A stretch of DNA of 64,000 nucleotides from Granulicella sp. L60 (lineage in GTDB: Bacteria > Acidobacteriota > Terriglobia > Terriglobales > Acidobacteriaceae). A model generated the notes under the pieces. The model was not told where the DNA came from. It worked only from the letters and a program-made list of their open reading frames with translations, and searched no databases. The DNA lies in assembly GCF_009765825.1 (NCBI RefSeq), contig NZ_LMUR01000010.1:509783-573782 (forward strand), written 5' to 3'. This document shows positions 9,214 through 18,461 of the stretch, piece by piece (the first letter of the stretch is position 1; every line of letters starts with the position of its first letter). The position numbers were made by a program, and so were the translations under genes.

Positions 9214-9836
9214 GCTCTTCGCCGCATATCAGGACGATCTTCTGGGATATCGGAGGAGTTCTGCTTACGAATGGCTGGGATAAGAACCAGCGCAGCGAGG
9301 TGTTGACTCGGCTTGGCGTGGATCTTGCGGACTATGAGAGCCGCCACGAGGAAGCGAATTTCTTTTGGGAGCGCGGGCTTTCGACTGCGGAGCATTTTTT
9401 CAATGTAACGGTGCTGAACCAGAATCCTGCGATTACTTTCAGCGAGCTTTGGCCGCAGGTGTGCGCAGAGAGCAGGATTCTGTATCCGGAGAGTGTGGAT
9501 ATTCTGGGCGAGCTTGCGACCTCTGGACGGTACCGGCAGGCGACGTTGAATAATGAGAGTAGAGAGTTGAACGCGCACCGGCTGGATGGTTTTCGGCTGC
9601 GGCCGTTCTTTGATTTTTTTATCTGTTCGGGGTATGTACACGAGATGAAGCCGCATCCGGATATCTACCGGGCTGCGATTGAGATCTCGGGTCATCTGGC
9701 CGAGACTTCGCTGTTTATCGACGATAAGGTTGAGAACTGCGAGGCTGCGGCTGTCCTGGGCATGCAGACGATATGTTTTGAATCACCCGCACAGCTTAGA
9801 GATGAGCTTGCACAACTTGGCGTAAAGGCCGTTTAG
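9210..9836 (+). CDS. HAD-superfamily hydrolase, YihX-like
   Basis: A 208-residue HAD phosphatase. Motif I is FWDIGGVL, with the nucleophile Asp but Gly where the second Asp usually stands, as in YihX-type DxG proteins. Motif II is LNNES, motif III is the Lys of MKPHPD and motif IV is FIDDKVEN. A helical cap sits between motifs I and II. YihX relatives hydrolyse sugar phosphates such as glucose-1-phosphate, which would fit this island, but the substrate is inferred. GTG start inside the SDR stop (GTGA), with GGAGGG just upstream. Confidence 0.82.
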   Translation: MSSSPHIRTIFWDIGGVLLTNGWDKNQRSEVLTRLGVDLADYESRHEEANFFWERGLSTAEHFFNVTVLNQNPAITFSELWPQVCAESRILYPESVDILGELATSGRYRQATLNNESRELNAHRLDGFRLRPFFDFFICSGYVHEMKPHPDIYRAAIEISGHLAETSLFIDDKVENCEAAAVLGMQTICFESPAQLRDELAQLGVKAV

Positions 9837-9848
9837 AAAAGGAAACGA

Positions 9849-10754
9849 ATGGAACTGGGAATTATCGGACTTGGCAAGATGGGCTTCAACATGGCGGAGC
9901 GGCTGCGCCTGGCTGGACACAAGGTTGTGGGATTTGATTTCAATAAAGACGCGACCGCGAAGCTGACGGCGAATGGTTCGGTTGGAGTGAACACGCTGGA
10001 AGATCTGGTGAAGAATCTTGCTGCGCCGCGCGCGGTGTGGATCATGGTGCCTGCGGGCGATCCGGTGGACCAGACGATCGCAAGGCTGCAGCCGCTGATG
10101 CAAAAGGGCGATACGTTTATCGATGGCGGCAACTCGAACTACAAGGACACGCAGAGACGACATGCGGAGCAGGCGAACAAGGGCTTCCACTATGTCGATT
10201 GCGGGACTTCGGGCGGCGTCTGGGGTCTGAAAGAGGGCTACAGCATGATGATCGGCGGAGACAAGGAGCCGGTTGAGCGACTGACGCCCATCTTCGAGGC
10301 GCTGGCTCCGGCGAAGAACGAGGGATGGGGGCACGTTGGGCCTTCGGGCGCGGGGCACTTCGTGAAGATGGTGCATAACGGGATCGAGTACGGCATGATG
10401 CAGGCGTATGCGGAGGGTTTTTCGATTATGAAGGCGAAGACTCCGCTGAATCTTGATCTGCCGCAGATTGCGAAGATCTGGCAGAAGGGTTCGGTGGTGC
10501 GTTCGTGGCTGCTGGATCTGACCTCGGATGCGCTGTCGAAGAATCCGACGCTGGAGGGACTGGAGGCGTTTGTTCCGGACTCGGGCGAAGGTCGCTGGAC
10601 GGTGACCGAGGCGATTGATTTGAATGTCTCCGCTCCGGTGATTACCGAGTCGTTGATTCGGCGGATACGGTCGCGCGAAGAGAATAACTTTACCGATCGC
10701 ATGATCTCGATCATGCGTGGGGCCTTTGGCGGCCACGACGTCAAGAAGTCTTAG
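9849..10754 (+). CDS. gnd: 6-phosphogluconate dehydrogenase (decarboxylating), short form
   Basis: A 301-residue protein of the short (about 300-residue) 6PGDH class, which oxidises and decarboxylates 6-phosphogluconate to ribulose-5-phosphate. The Rossmann motif is GLGKMG (7-12). The SGGVWG substrate loop (121-126) and the catalytic K173, N177 and E180 in FVKMVHNGIEYG are intact. Short-form enzymes often prefer NAD, but this is not shown here. It sits 12 bases after the HAD gene and 114 bases before zwf. The C-terminal domain is shorter than in E. coli Gnd, as expected for the class. Confidence 0.94.
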   Translation: MELGIIGLGKMGFNMAERLRLAGHKVVGFDFNKDATAKLTANGSVGVNTLEDLVKNLAAPRAVWIMVPAGDPVDQTIARLQPLMQKGDTFIDGGNSNYKDTQRRHAEQANKGFHYVDCGTSGGVWGLKEGYSMMIGGDKEPVERLTPIFEALAPAKNEGWGHVGPSGAGHFVKMVHNGIEYGMMQAYAEGFSIMKAKTPLNLDLPQIAKIWQKGSVVRSWLLDLTSDALSKNPTLEGLEAFVPDSGEGRWTVTEAIDLNVSAPVITESLIRRIRSREENNFTDRMISIMRGAFGGHDVKKS

Positions 10755-10868
10755 TCTTATGTGAGGTGCGCGGCCGCTTGTTTGGCTCGCGCACGATTTT
10801 CGGATCTTCTAACCCGGACGGCTTCACAGGTTCGGCGCATTACGAATGGTTTTGTAAGGGAGCGGATT

Positions 10869-12410
10869 ATGAGCACAGTACCAGTCGGCGTATCGGCAGC
10901 CGCGGTGGATGCCACCAAGAAGGGTGAGCGGATCCCGGAGCCTTGTATCGTTGTTATCTTCGGCGCGTCGGGCGATCTTACCAAGCGCAAGCTTCTGCCC
11001 GCGCTCTATCATCTTGAGCAATCGGGTCTGTTGCCGAAGGACTTTGCGGTCGTCGGTGTTGCGCGCCGGGACCTCAGCAAGACCTTTGTACCGGATATGC
11101 AGGATGGCATCTTGAAGGGCGGCGGTGTTGAGGAGAACGATCCCAAACTGAAGCCATTCATGGATCGCGTCTCCTACTTTGCAACGGAGTTCGACGACGA
11201 TGAAGGATTTGAAAAGCTGAAGGCTCAGTTGGCAGAGCTGGATGGAAAGTTTAATACCAAGGGAAATCGCCTGTTCTATCTCGCGGTGGCGCCGGAGTTC
11301 TTTGCGGACATTACGCGCCGACTGGGCAAGCATGGCATGGCGAAGCCCGAGGCTGGGGACAAGCATTGGGTGCGGGTGATTATCGAGAAGCCGTTCGGTA
11401 CGGATCTCGAGTCTGCGCGCAAGCTGAACGATGAGATTAATGACGTGCTGGCGGAGGATCAGATCTTCCGTATCGACCACTATTTGGGCAAGGAGACGGT
11501 GCAGAACATCCTGGTGTTTCGGTTTGGCAACGGCATCTTCGAGCCGGTGTGGAATCGGAACTACATCGATCACGTCGAGATTACGGCGGCTGAGTCGATC
11601 GGCATCGAAGGACGCGGGCCGTTCTACGAGAAGGCCGGCGCTGTGCGCGACGTGCTGCAGAACCATGTGATGGAGGTTCTTTCGTTCGTTGCGATGGAGC
11701 CACCGGATTCGTTCGAGGCTGAGGCCGTTCGCACCGAGAAGCTGAAGGTGTGGCGCGCGATTGAGGGAATCCCGGTGAAGAACGCGGTTCGCGGACAGTA
11801 TGGGCCGGGTAAGGTCGATGGCAAAGATGTGGTCGGCTATCGGCAGGAGGAGCGGGTTTCGCCGACGTCGAGCACCGAGACCTTTGCTGCCATTCGGGTT
11901 GAGATTGAAAACTGGCGATGGGCTGGGGTTCCTTTTTATCTGCGGGCAGGAAAGCGGCTGGCTAAGCGCGTGACCGAGGTGACGATTGTGTTCAAGCAGC
12001 CGCCGCTTCACCTGTTCAAGTCCAACAGCAGCGGAGATAACATCGAGCCGAACGTGATTACGATGCGCATTCAGCCGGATGAGGGGATCTCGCTGCAGTT
12101 TGGCGCGAAGGTTCCTGGGCCGACGACGAATCTCGCACAGGTGAACATGGCGTTCAGCTACGCGGATGCGTTCGGCAAGTCTTCGGCGAATGGCTACGAG
12201 CGGTTGCTGCTGGATGCGATGCTGGGAGATGCGACGTTGTTCGCTCACCGCGATGGCGTTGAGGCGACCTGGGCGCTGTTCACGCCGATCATCGAAGAGT
12301 GGGCGAAGGTGAATGGTTCGAAGTTCCCCAACTATGCAGCTGGCTCCGAGGGGCCGGACTGCGCGGATGAGCTTTTGGGCAAAGAGGGCAGAAAGTGGCG
12401 CTCGCTTTAA
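10869..12410 (+). CDS. zwf: Glucose-6-phosphate 1-dehydrogenase
   Basis: A 513-residue enzyme that oxidises glucose-6-phosphate to 6-phosphogluconolactone and reduces NAD(P). GASGDLTKRKL (33-43) binds the cofactor, EKPFG (173-177) has the conserved Lys, and RIDHYLGKE (201-209) holds the catalytic Asp-His and substrate-binding residues. The frame is open 36 codons further upstream, but the ATG at 10869 has AAGGGAG at good spacing and gives the usual N-terminus. It forms the oxidative branch with pgl and gnd next door. Confidence 0.96.
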   Translation: MSTVPVGVSAAAVDATKKGERIPEPCIVVIFGASGDLTKRKLLPALYHLEQSGLLPKDFAVVGVARRDLSKTFVPDMQDGILKGGGVEENDPKLKPFMDRVSYFATEFDDDEGFEKLKAQLAELDGKFNTKGNRLFYLAVAPEFFADITRRLGKHGMAKPEAGDKHWVRVIIEKPFGTDLESARKLNDEINDVLAEDQIFRIDHYLGKETVQNILVFRFGNGIFEPVWNRNYIDHVEITAAESIGIEGRGPFYEKAGAVRDVLQNHVMEVLSFVAMEPPDSFEAEAVRTEKLKVWRAIEGIPVKNAVRGQYGPGKVDGKDVVGYRQEERVSPTSSTETFAAIRVEIENWRWAGVPFYLRAGKRLAKRVTEVTIVFKQPPLHLFKSNSSGDNIEPNVITMRIQPDEGISLQFGAKVPGPTTNLAQVNMAFSYADAFGKSSANGYERLLLDAMLGDATLFAHRDGVEATWALFTPIIEEWAKVNGSKFPNYAAGSEGPDCADELLGKEGRKWRSL

Positions 12411-12423
12411 TGATGGAGTAACA

Positions 12424-12460
12424 CGCCACGCTGTGAGATGAATGTGCTCACAGCGTGGCG
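12424..12460 (+). terminator. Hairpin after zwf
   Basis: A perfect 14-bp stem (12424-12437 with 12447-12460) with a nine-base loop, followed by GTTTC. It lies 14 bases after the zwf stop. The T tract is weak, so termination may be partial, leaving some read-through into pgl. Confidence 0.65.
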
Positions 12461-12570
12461 GTTTCAATTCGCATCCAATGTTCTGTGGGCTCCGAGGTAG
12501 GTGCAAGTGCTTCGGAGTTCAGCTTTTGAGTGGTCTGAGTACGTCAATTTATTTTTGCGAGATCTAATCT

Positions 12571-13368
12571 ATGCCGCGTCCCGTTACTGTTTCATATCGC
12601 ATCTTGCCAACACCGGCGGCTACAGCTGAGGCCGCCGCGCAGCTTTTTACGGACACTGCGGTGAAGGCCGTGGAGGCGCGGGGGGCTGCGCGGATTGCGA
12701 TCTCCGGAGGCACGACACCGAAGGCGATGTTCGGCTTGCTGGCTGATCCTGCGAGGCCGTTTCTGAAGCGGGTGCCGTGGGACAAGCTCGACCTGTACTG
12801 GGTGGATGAGCGCTGCGTGCCGCCTGACAATGCAGAGTCGAACTACAAGATGACGAAAGAGGCGATGTTGTCGAAGGTTCCTCTGGCGGCGGAGCGGGTA
12901 CACCGGATGGAGGGCGAGCTGGAGCCGGAGGTGGCCGCTGCACGCTATGAGTCGACCATACGGAACTCGTTCAAGCTGGAGGGAGCGGAGACGCCGACCT
13001 TCGACTTGGTGCTGCTGGGGATGGGGGACGACGGGCATACGGCTTCGCTGTTTCCGCATACCGAGGCGCTGAACGAGATGAGTCATATTGTGGTGCCGAA
13101 CCATGTTCCGCAGAAGGATACGTGGCGGATTACGCTGACCTGGCCAGTGATCAACCAGGGGCGGGAGGTCGCTTTTCTGATCGAAGGTGCGGCGAAGGCG
13201 CAGGTGCTGCACGACGTTTTTCTTGGCCCTTACCAGCCGGAGACGTATCCGTCCCAGATTATTCGTCCGGCGAGCGGAAAGCTTACCCTCTTGCTGGATA
13301 CGGCTGCAGCGGCTAAGCTGCCACCACCGGGTGATTCTAATTCCACCGGCGTACTGGAGCTGAAATAG
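12571..13368 (+). CDS. pgl: 6-phosphogluconolactonase
   Basis: A 265-residue NagB/DevB-type lactonase that hydrolyses 6-phosphoglucono-delta-lactone, the zwf product. The phosphate loop ISGGTTPKAMF, the DERCVPP segment and GMGDDGHTASLFP with the catalytic His are all present. The length is normal for the family. The stop codon is directly followed by the glk ATG with no spacer, so the two genes are almost certainly cotranscribed and coupled. Confidence 0.94.
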   Translation: MPRPVTVSYRILPTPAATAEAAAQLFTDTAVKAVEARGAARIAISGGTTPKAMFGLLADPARPFLKRVPWDKLDLYWVDERCVPPDNAESNYKMTKEAMLSKVPLAAERVHRMEGELEPEVAAARYESTIRNSFKLEGAETPTFDLVLLGMGDDGHTASLFPHTEALNEMSHIVVPNHVPQKDTWRITLTWPVINQGREVAFLIEGAAKAQVLHDVFLGPYQPETYPSQIIRPASGKLTLLLDTAAAAKLPPPGDSNSTGVLELK

Positions 13369-14406
13369 ATGATTCTCGCTGGAGATGTTGGCGGAACTAA
13401 GGTTCATCTTGCGCTGTATCGTTTTGACGAGGGGCATCTGCAACAGATGTGCGACGAGAAGTTTCCGGCGCATCAGTTTGGCAGCCTCGATGATGTCGTG
13501 CATAAGTTTCTTGCCGACAATAAGTGTCAGAAGGAAGAGATTGTCGCGGCGTGTTTTGGCTGTCCGGGGCCGGTTCGCGATGGACGGTTGAAGCTGACGA
13601 ACCTGCCGTGGGTGCTGGACGAGCGCGATCTGGTGAAGTCGCTTGGGATCCCACAGATCTATCTGATCAATGATCTGGAGGCGAACGGCTATGGCATTCC
13701 AGAGCTGACGCCGGACAAGATATTTACCTTGCATGCAGGGAATCCTGAGACGGGCGGGCACGCTGGGTTGATGGCGGCGGGTACTGGCCTGGGCGAGGCG
13801 CTGCTGATCTGGGAGGGGACGAAGCATCGGCCGATTCCTTCTGAAGGAGGTCATTGCGACTTCGCCGCGCGCAGTAACCGAGAGATTGCACTGCTCGAGT
13901 ACCTGCGCCATACCCTGAAGGGCCGGGTGAGCTGGGAGCGCGTGGTGTCGGGTCTGGGGATCAAGAATATTTATTCGTTCCTAAAGGACGTGGAAAAGAT
14001 TAATGAGCCGGGATGGCTTCATGATCGGATGCAGGCGGAGGATCCGAACGCGGTGATTGGGCAGTGCGCCGAAGATGGATCCAGCTCGCTGTGCTTCGAG
14101 ACGATGAAGATCTTCGCCGGGGCGTATGGGGCCGAGGCCGGCAATATTGCGTTGAAGGTGCTGGCGACGGGGGGGATGTATCTTGGGGGCGGAATCGCTC
14201 CGAAGATCCTGAAGACGCTGCAGAATGGTGCTTTCGTTCAGGCGTTTCTGGACAAGGGCAGGTTGTCGCCGCTGTTAGAGTCGATTCCAGTTCGGATTAT
14301 TTTGGATGACACCTGCGCGTTGCTGGGAGCTGCAGCCTATGCGGAGGCCCGTGCGTCGGAGACGTCTGGGCACTCAGAGCGCGCAGCTTCGATTCATGCC
14401 ACGTAG
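13369..14406 (+). CDS. glk: Glucokinase
   Basis: A 345-residue ATP-dependent glucokinase of the bacterial Glk family. The ATP loop GDVGGTK is at 5-11, LINDLEANG carries the catalytic base D102, SEGGHCDFA is the glucose-binding segment and GGGIAPKIL lies near the C-terminus. It lacks the Cys-rich zinc motif of ROK kinases. It would phosphorylate glucose released by the GH15 enzyme and feed zwf. It abuts pgl without a gap. Confidence 0.94.
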   Translation: MILAGDVGGTKVHLALYRFDEGHLQQMCDEKFPAHQFGSLDDVVHKFLADNKCQKEEIVAACFGCPGPVRDGRLKLTNLPWVLDERDLVKSLGIPQIYLINDLEANGYGIPELTPDKIFTLHAGNPETGGHAGLMAAGTGLGEALLIWEGTKHRPIPSEGGHCDFAARSNREIALLEYLRHTLKGRVSWERVVSGLGIKNIYSFLKDVEKINEPGWLHDRMQAEDPNAVIGQCAEDGSSSLCFETMKIFAGAYGAEAGNIALKVLATGGMYLGGGIAPKILKTLQNGAFVQAFLDKGRLSPLLESIPVRIILDDTCALLGAAAYAEARASETSGHSERAASIHAT

Positions 14407-14424
14407 TGATACGAACGGCGTGCT

Positions 14425-15273
14425 GTGATCGGGTATCCTATAACTATTGAATCGAGTTTGCCTCTGACTTCCATTCCGTCGCCTCCGCTTCCGCAATCCG
14501 ATCTTCTCGAGACATATTCCGCCAATGGTGCAGCAGAAGCGTGTCTCTCTTCGGCCTCTCTTCCACTGGATTTTTCGAGACGTGCCCAGTTGGAAGAGAT
14601 GATGGATCAGCCGTGCAGCTATGAAGAGCTGCGTGCTTGCCTGCATGATATCGCCCGGGTGAACCGGCTTACGTTTGCTCATCGGCCGACGCTCTCGTGG
14701 CTCCGCGAGGTGGTTGCGGCCAGGCCCGCGGGGGCTGCACCGCTGCGCGTGGTGGATGTTGGATGTGGCTACGGCGACACGTTGCGGATGGTGGACGCTT
14801 GGGCAGCGAAACAGGGAGTAACGGTCGAGCTGACCGGGATCGACCTGAATGAAGATGCGATTCGGGCTGCGCGAGAGGCGACACCGGCTACGCAGAGGAT
14901 TGAGTGGGTGGTGGGCGATGCGCTGTCGCAGGATGGAATGGGCGACGCCGATGTGATTATGTGCACACTGCTTACACATCATCTCGACGATGCGCAGGTG
15001 GTGCGCTTTGTTCGCTGGATGGAAGAGACAGCGCAGTGCGGATGGTTTATCAACGATCTCCATCGCCAGGCGGTGCCGTATCACCTCTTCCGTCTGTTGG
15101 CGCGGTTTACGCGCTGGCACCGATTCGTGAAGCACGATGGGCCGGTCTCGATCCGGAGGAGCTTTGTTGCCGAGGAGTGGAAGAGCTTTTGTGCCTCTGC
15201 TGGGGTGGGTTCTGGCGCAGTCTCGATCAGGGAGTATCGTCCGGCTCGGCTTTGTGTCTGCCGCACAAAATAA
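14425..15273 (+). CDS. Class I SAM-dependent methyltransferase
   Basis: A 282-residue protein with a Rossmann methyltransferase core: motif I VVDVGCGYGD (about 111-120), motif II GIDLNEDAI and a post-motif CTLLTHHLDD. An N-terminal helical region precedes the core. The C-terminal half resembles methyltransferases found beside polyketide or quinone genes, but no such genes are here, so the substrate is unknown. The GTG start lies 18 bases after glk with no strong ribosome site. An internal ATG near 14599 would still keep the catalytic domain. Confidence 0.75.
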   Translation: MIGYPITIESSLPLTSIPSPPLPQSDLLETYSANGAAEACLSSASLPLDFSRRAQLEEMMDQPCSYEELRACLHDIARVNRLTFAHRPTLSWLREVVAARPAGAAPLRVVDVGCGYGDTLRMVDAWAAKQGVTVELTGIDLNEDAIRAAREATPATQRIEWVVGDALSQDGMGDADVIMCTLLTHHLDDAQVVRFVRWMEETAQCGWFINDLHRQAVPYHLFRLLARFTRWHRFVKHDGPVSIRRSFVAEEWKSFCASAGVGSGAVSIREYRPARLCVCRTK

Positions 15274-15331
15274 CACGATGCCTTTGGCCTTTTGTTGCGC
15301 AAGAGATCGTAGATCTTAGCTGAGGTTTTTT

Positions 15332-18007
15332 ATGTACGTTCGCCGTACCGTCTCTGCCTTTGTTGTCCTTGTCCTTATGCTTGCCTTTACAGTACAGGCG
15401 CAGAGGCTGCCCACAGGAGTTCGTCCTGAGCACTACGCGCTCACGTTGACCCCCGATCTTCAGACGGCGACGTTTCGTGGGGAAGAGACGATCGACGTGA
15501 TGCTCGATGCACCGAGCAAGAGCATTACGCTGAACGCTGCGGAGATCCGGTTCGACGAGGTGAAGGCGTATGTTCTGCCGGTGGCTGCCTATACGTATGG
15601 CAAGCTGGGCTCGCAGCCGGTTCCGCTTAGCGCGATGCAGTCCGACAAGCACCCACAGATTGCGAAGATCACTCTGGATGCGGCGAAGGAACAGGCTACA
15701 TTTCGGTTTCCCGAGGAGCTGCCTGCGGGAAAGGTGACGCTCGAGATCCGTTATACGGGAGCGCTGAACGATAAACTGCGTGGTTTTTATCTTTCGAAGA
15801 CGAAGACTCGCAACTATGCGGTCACACAGTTCGAGCCTACGGATGCACGTCGCGCGTATCCGAGCTTCGACGAGCCTGCGCTGAAGGCAACCTATGACAT
15901 TACGCTGATCGTCGATAGCGGCGACACGGCGATCTCGAATGCGAACATCGTTTCAGATAAGGCTGGGCCGGTTGCAGGGAAGCATACGCTGCGTTTTGCG
16001 ACGACGCCAAAGATGTCGACCTATCTTGTCGCGTTTCTGGTGGGGGACTTCAAGTGCAGCGAGGGGAAGTCGGATGGTGTGCCGATCCGCGTGTGTTCGA
16101 CGCCGGACAAGGTGGAGCTGACGAAGTTTGCGCTGGAGTCGGCGAAGTATGTTCTGCACTACTACGACGCTTACTTCGGGATTAAGTATCCGATGCCCAA
16201 GCTCGATATGGTTGCACTGCCTGACTTCGAGGCGGGGGCGATGGAGAACTTCGGTTGCATTACATATCGTGAGACCGACTTGCTGGTGGATGCGAAGGCC
16301 GGGGATGTTCCGGAGAAGAAGCGTGTGGCCGAGGTGGTTGCGCATGAGATGGCGCACCAGTGGTTCGGCGATATGGTGACGATGCAGTGGTGGGATAACC
16401 TGTGGCTCAATGAGGGGTTCGCCACGTGGATGGAGACCAAGCCTGTGGCGGAGTGGCATCCGGAGTGGAAATTTCCGCAGGATGATGCGCAGAGCCTGGA
16501 TGAGACGTTGAATCTGGATGCGCAGAAGACGACGCGCACGATCCGCGCTACGGCAGATACGCCGGATGAGATCAACGAGATGTTCGACGGCATCGCGTAT
16601 GGCAAGGCCGGAGCAGTGATCGGCATGGTGGAGAGCTACCTCGGCAAGGAGGTCTTTCGGCAGGGTGTGCACAACTATCTGCAGGCTCATCTTTATGCGA
16701 ATGCGACGGCTGAGGATTTTTGGAACGCGCAGACGGTCAACTCGCATCTGCCGGTGGACAAGATCATGTCGAGCTTTGTGACGCAGCCGGGCGTGCCTCT
16801 GCTGACGTTTTCGGAGAGACAGACGGGCAACGTGCCGGTGATGCAGAGCCGGTTTTTTCTGTCCTCTGCTGTAGGGAATAAAAAAGGGCAGGGATGGACG
16901 GTGCCGGTGTGCCTCAAGACGAACGGACAGCCGATCTGCCGTGTGCTGACACCGGAGGACGCATCGCTACCGCTGCCGATGGATGTGGGTGCGCCGGTCT
17001 TCTATGCCAATGCGGCTGGCAAGGGCTACTATCGGACGGCTTATACGCGGCTTCAGTTCAGCGCGATTTTGGCGAAGGCGGAGACAGCACTGACACCGCC
17101 GGAGCGGATTGGTCTGCTAGGTGATAGCTGGGCGCTGGCTGCGTCTGGACGGAGCAGCATAGGCGACTACCTGGATCTTGTGATGGAGTTGAAGCAAGAC
17201 CCCAACGCCGCAGTTCTTGATACGGTCCAGAAGAAGATTGAGGTGATCGATTCGGACATTGCGACGAAGCAGGATCGTGCGGAACTCGCAGCGGTGTTGC
17301 GCCGGCAGTTTGAGCCTGTGTATGCGGCGCTTGGAACGCCAGCCAAGAAAGAATCGTTCGATCGTCAGCAGCTTCGGGGTATCTTGTTTCAATTGCTTGG
17401 CGATGCTGAAGACCCGGCAGTCCTGAGCCAGGCGCAGCAACTGACGGCGCGGGTCTTTGACGTGAACAACAAGAAAGATAAGACACTCGATGCGACACTC
17501 GCGGACGCGGCTGTGCTGGTGAGCGCGAACAACGGCGATCATGCCCTTTATGAGAAGGTGCTTGCCGTGAGCAAGAACTCAAGTGATCCGGGAGAGCAGA
17601 CGGACGCGCTTCGTACGCTGGCGCGGTTTCGCGATCCTGCGCTGGTAAAACAGACACTCGATTATGTGGCTTCGGGTGCGGTGCGCAACCAAGACAGTTG
17701 GACGGTGCTGGTTGCACTGCTGAGGGACCGTGAGACGCGCGATCAAACGTGGACTTATATTCAGAAGAACTGGGACAAGGTCCATGCACAGTTAACCGTG
17801 TCTTCGGGGGCAGAGGTGGTCGGTGCGATGGGATCCTTCTGCACGGTGAGGCAGCGCGACGAGGTGGCAGGGTTCTTCGCAGACCACAAAGTGGATGCGG
17901 CAGAGCGGACTTTGGCGAAGGCGATCGACAGTATTAACGATTGCGTCCAGCTTCGCGATTCGCAGGAACTCAACCTCCATCAATGGTTAGCGTCTCAGCG
18001 AAGATAA
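15332..18007 (+). CDS. Secreted M1-family metallo-aminopeptidase
   Basis: An 891-residue zinc aminopeptidase that removes N-terminal residues from peptides. Residues 1-23 form a signal peptide ending near VQAQ, so it acts in the periplasm or outside the cell. The GAMENFG exopeptidase motif lies near residue 303. The zinc site is H338-E339-x2-H342 with E361 in NEGFA, the exact HExxHx18E spacing. A helical ERAP1-like C-terminal domain (about 550-880) completes the fold. It is longer than cytosolic PepN-like proteins only by its leader. GAGG lies before the ATG. Nothing nearby suggests a dedicated substrate. Confidence 0.92.
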   Translation: MYVRRTVSAFVVLVLMLAFTVQAQRLPTGVRPEHYALTLTPDLQTATFRGEETIDVMLDAPSKSITLNAAEIRFDEVKAYVLPVAAYTYGKLGSQPVPLSAMQSDKHPQIAKITLDAAKEQATFRFPEELPAGKVTLEIRYTGALNDKLRGFYLSKTKTRNYAVTQFEPTDARRAYPSFDEPALKATYDITLIVDSGDTAISNANIVSDKAGPVAGKHTLRFATTPKMSTYLVAFLVGDFKCSEGKSDGVPIRVCSTPDKVELTKFALESAKYVLHYYDAYFGIKYPMPKLDMVALPDFEAGAMENFGCITYRETDLLVDAKAGDVPEKKRVAEVVAHEMAHQWFGDMVTMQWWDNLWLNEGFATWMETKPVAEWHPEWKFPQDDAQSLDETLNLDAQKTTRTIRATADTPDEINEMFDGIAYGKAGAVIGMVESYLGKEVFRQGVHNYLQAHLYANATAEDFWNAQTVNSHLPVDKIMSSFVTQPGVPLLTFSERQTGNVPVMQSRFFLSSAVGNKKGQGWTVPVCLKTNGQPICRVLTPEDASLPLPMDVGAPVFYANAAGKGYYRTAYTRLQFSAILAKAETALTPPERIGLLGDSWALAASGRSSIGDYLDLVMELKQDPNAAVLDTVQKKIEVIDSDIATKQDRAELAAVLRRQFEPVYAALGTPAKKESFDRQQLRGILFQLLGDAEDPAVLSQAQQLTARVFDVNNKKDKTLDATLADAAVLVSANNGDHALYEKVLAVSKNSSDPGEQTDALRTLARFRDPALVKQTLDYVASGAVRNQDSWTVLVALLRDRETRDQTWTYIQKNWDKVHAQLTVSSGAEVVGAMGSFCTVRQRDEVAGFFADHKVDAAERTLAKAIDSINDCVQLRDSQELNLHQWLASQRR

Positions 18008-18179
18008 CGACCGCAAACAAATGCAGATTGGGATGCAAGGGAATCATTCTCGCGGCGTTTGATGGCGCTAGAAGTGCCTCGAAGCAGCTCGCTATCGACG
18101 GTAGGCGACGGACTCTCGCGCAGGCAAGCGATGATTATTTTCCCAACACAAAAGTGGTATGACGTAAAGGTTATTCGCG

Positions 18180-18208
18180 TTGACATTCACCTTTTGTGAC
18201 GTTACCTT
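18180..18208 (+). promoter_or_regulatory. Candidate sigma-70 promoter of the exosortase J locus
   Basis: TTGACA at 18180-18185, a 17-base spacer, then TACCTT at 18203-18208. The -35 is perfect and the -10 is weak. The predicted start would leave a very short leader that still contains the GAGGA ribosome site (18216-18220). Confidence 0.4.
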
Positions 18209-18225
18209 CCCAATTGAGGACACAA

Positions 18226-18420
18226 ATGAAGAAAACTATTCTTTCCCTGGCCGCTGTCGCGCTATTTTTGTTCGTTGCCCTCCCTCTACACGCACAGGTT
18301 GATGGATGTACCGACTCTCCAGAGAATCCAACGGCAATCCTTGCCGTGGTCGGCTCCGCAGGTGCGTTTTTCGTATCAGCTCGTGCACGTATCAAGGCCC
18401 GTAGCAACTCTTCCAAGTAG
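18226..18420 (+). CDS. Small PExPT-motif protein associated with exosortase J
   Basis: A 64-residue protein made of a hydrophobic leader (about 4-22, LHAQ cleavage-like end), a short polar part, the motif PENPT (32-36), a second hydrophobic stretch (37-51) and a basic tail rich in Arg and Lys. This is the TM-motif-TM layout of the small proteins that accompany exosortase J in Acidobacteria, analogous to PEP-CTERM sorting signals. It would be a substrate or partner of the adjacent exosortase, with sorting or cleavage near PENPT. GAGGA precedes the ATG. There is almost no mature domain, so it may be a pilin-like or signalling peptide. Confidence 0.8.
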   Translation: MKKTILSLAAVALFLFVALPLHAQVDGCTDSPENPTAILAVVGSAGAFFVSARARIKARSNSSK

Positions 18421-18461
18421 TTCAACACCGACAATCTAACCGCTTTTGAATTGAAAATGGT

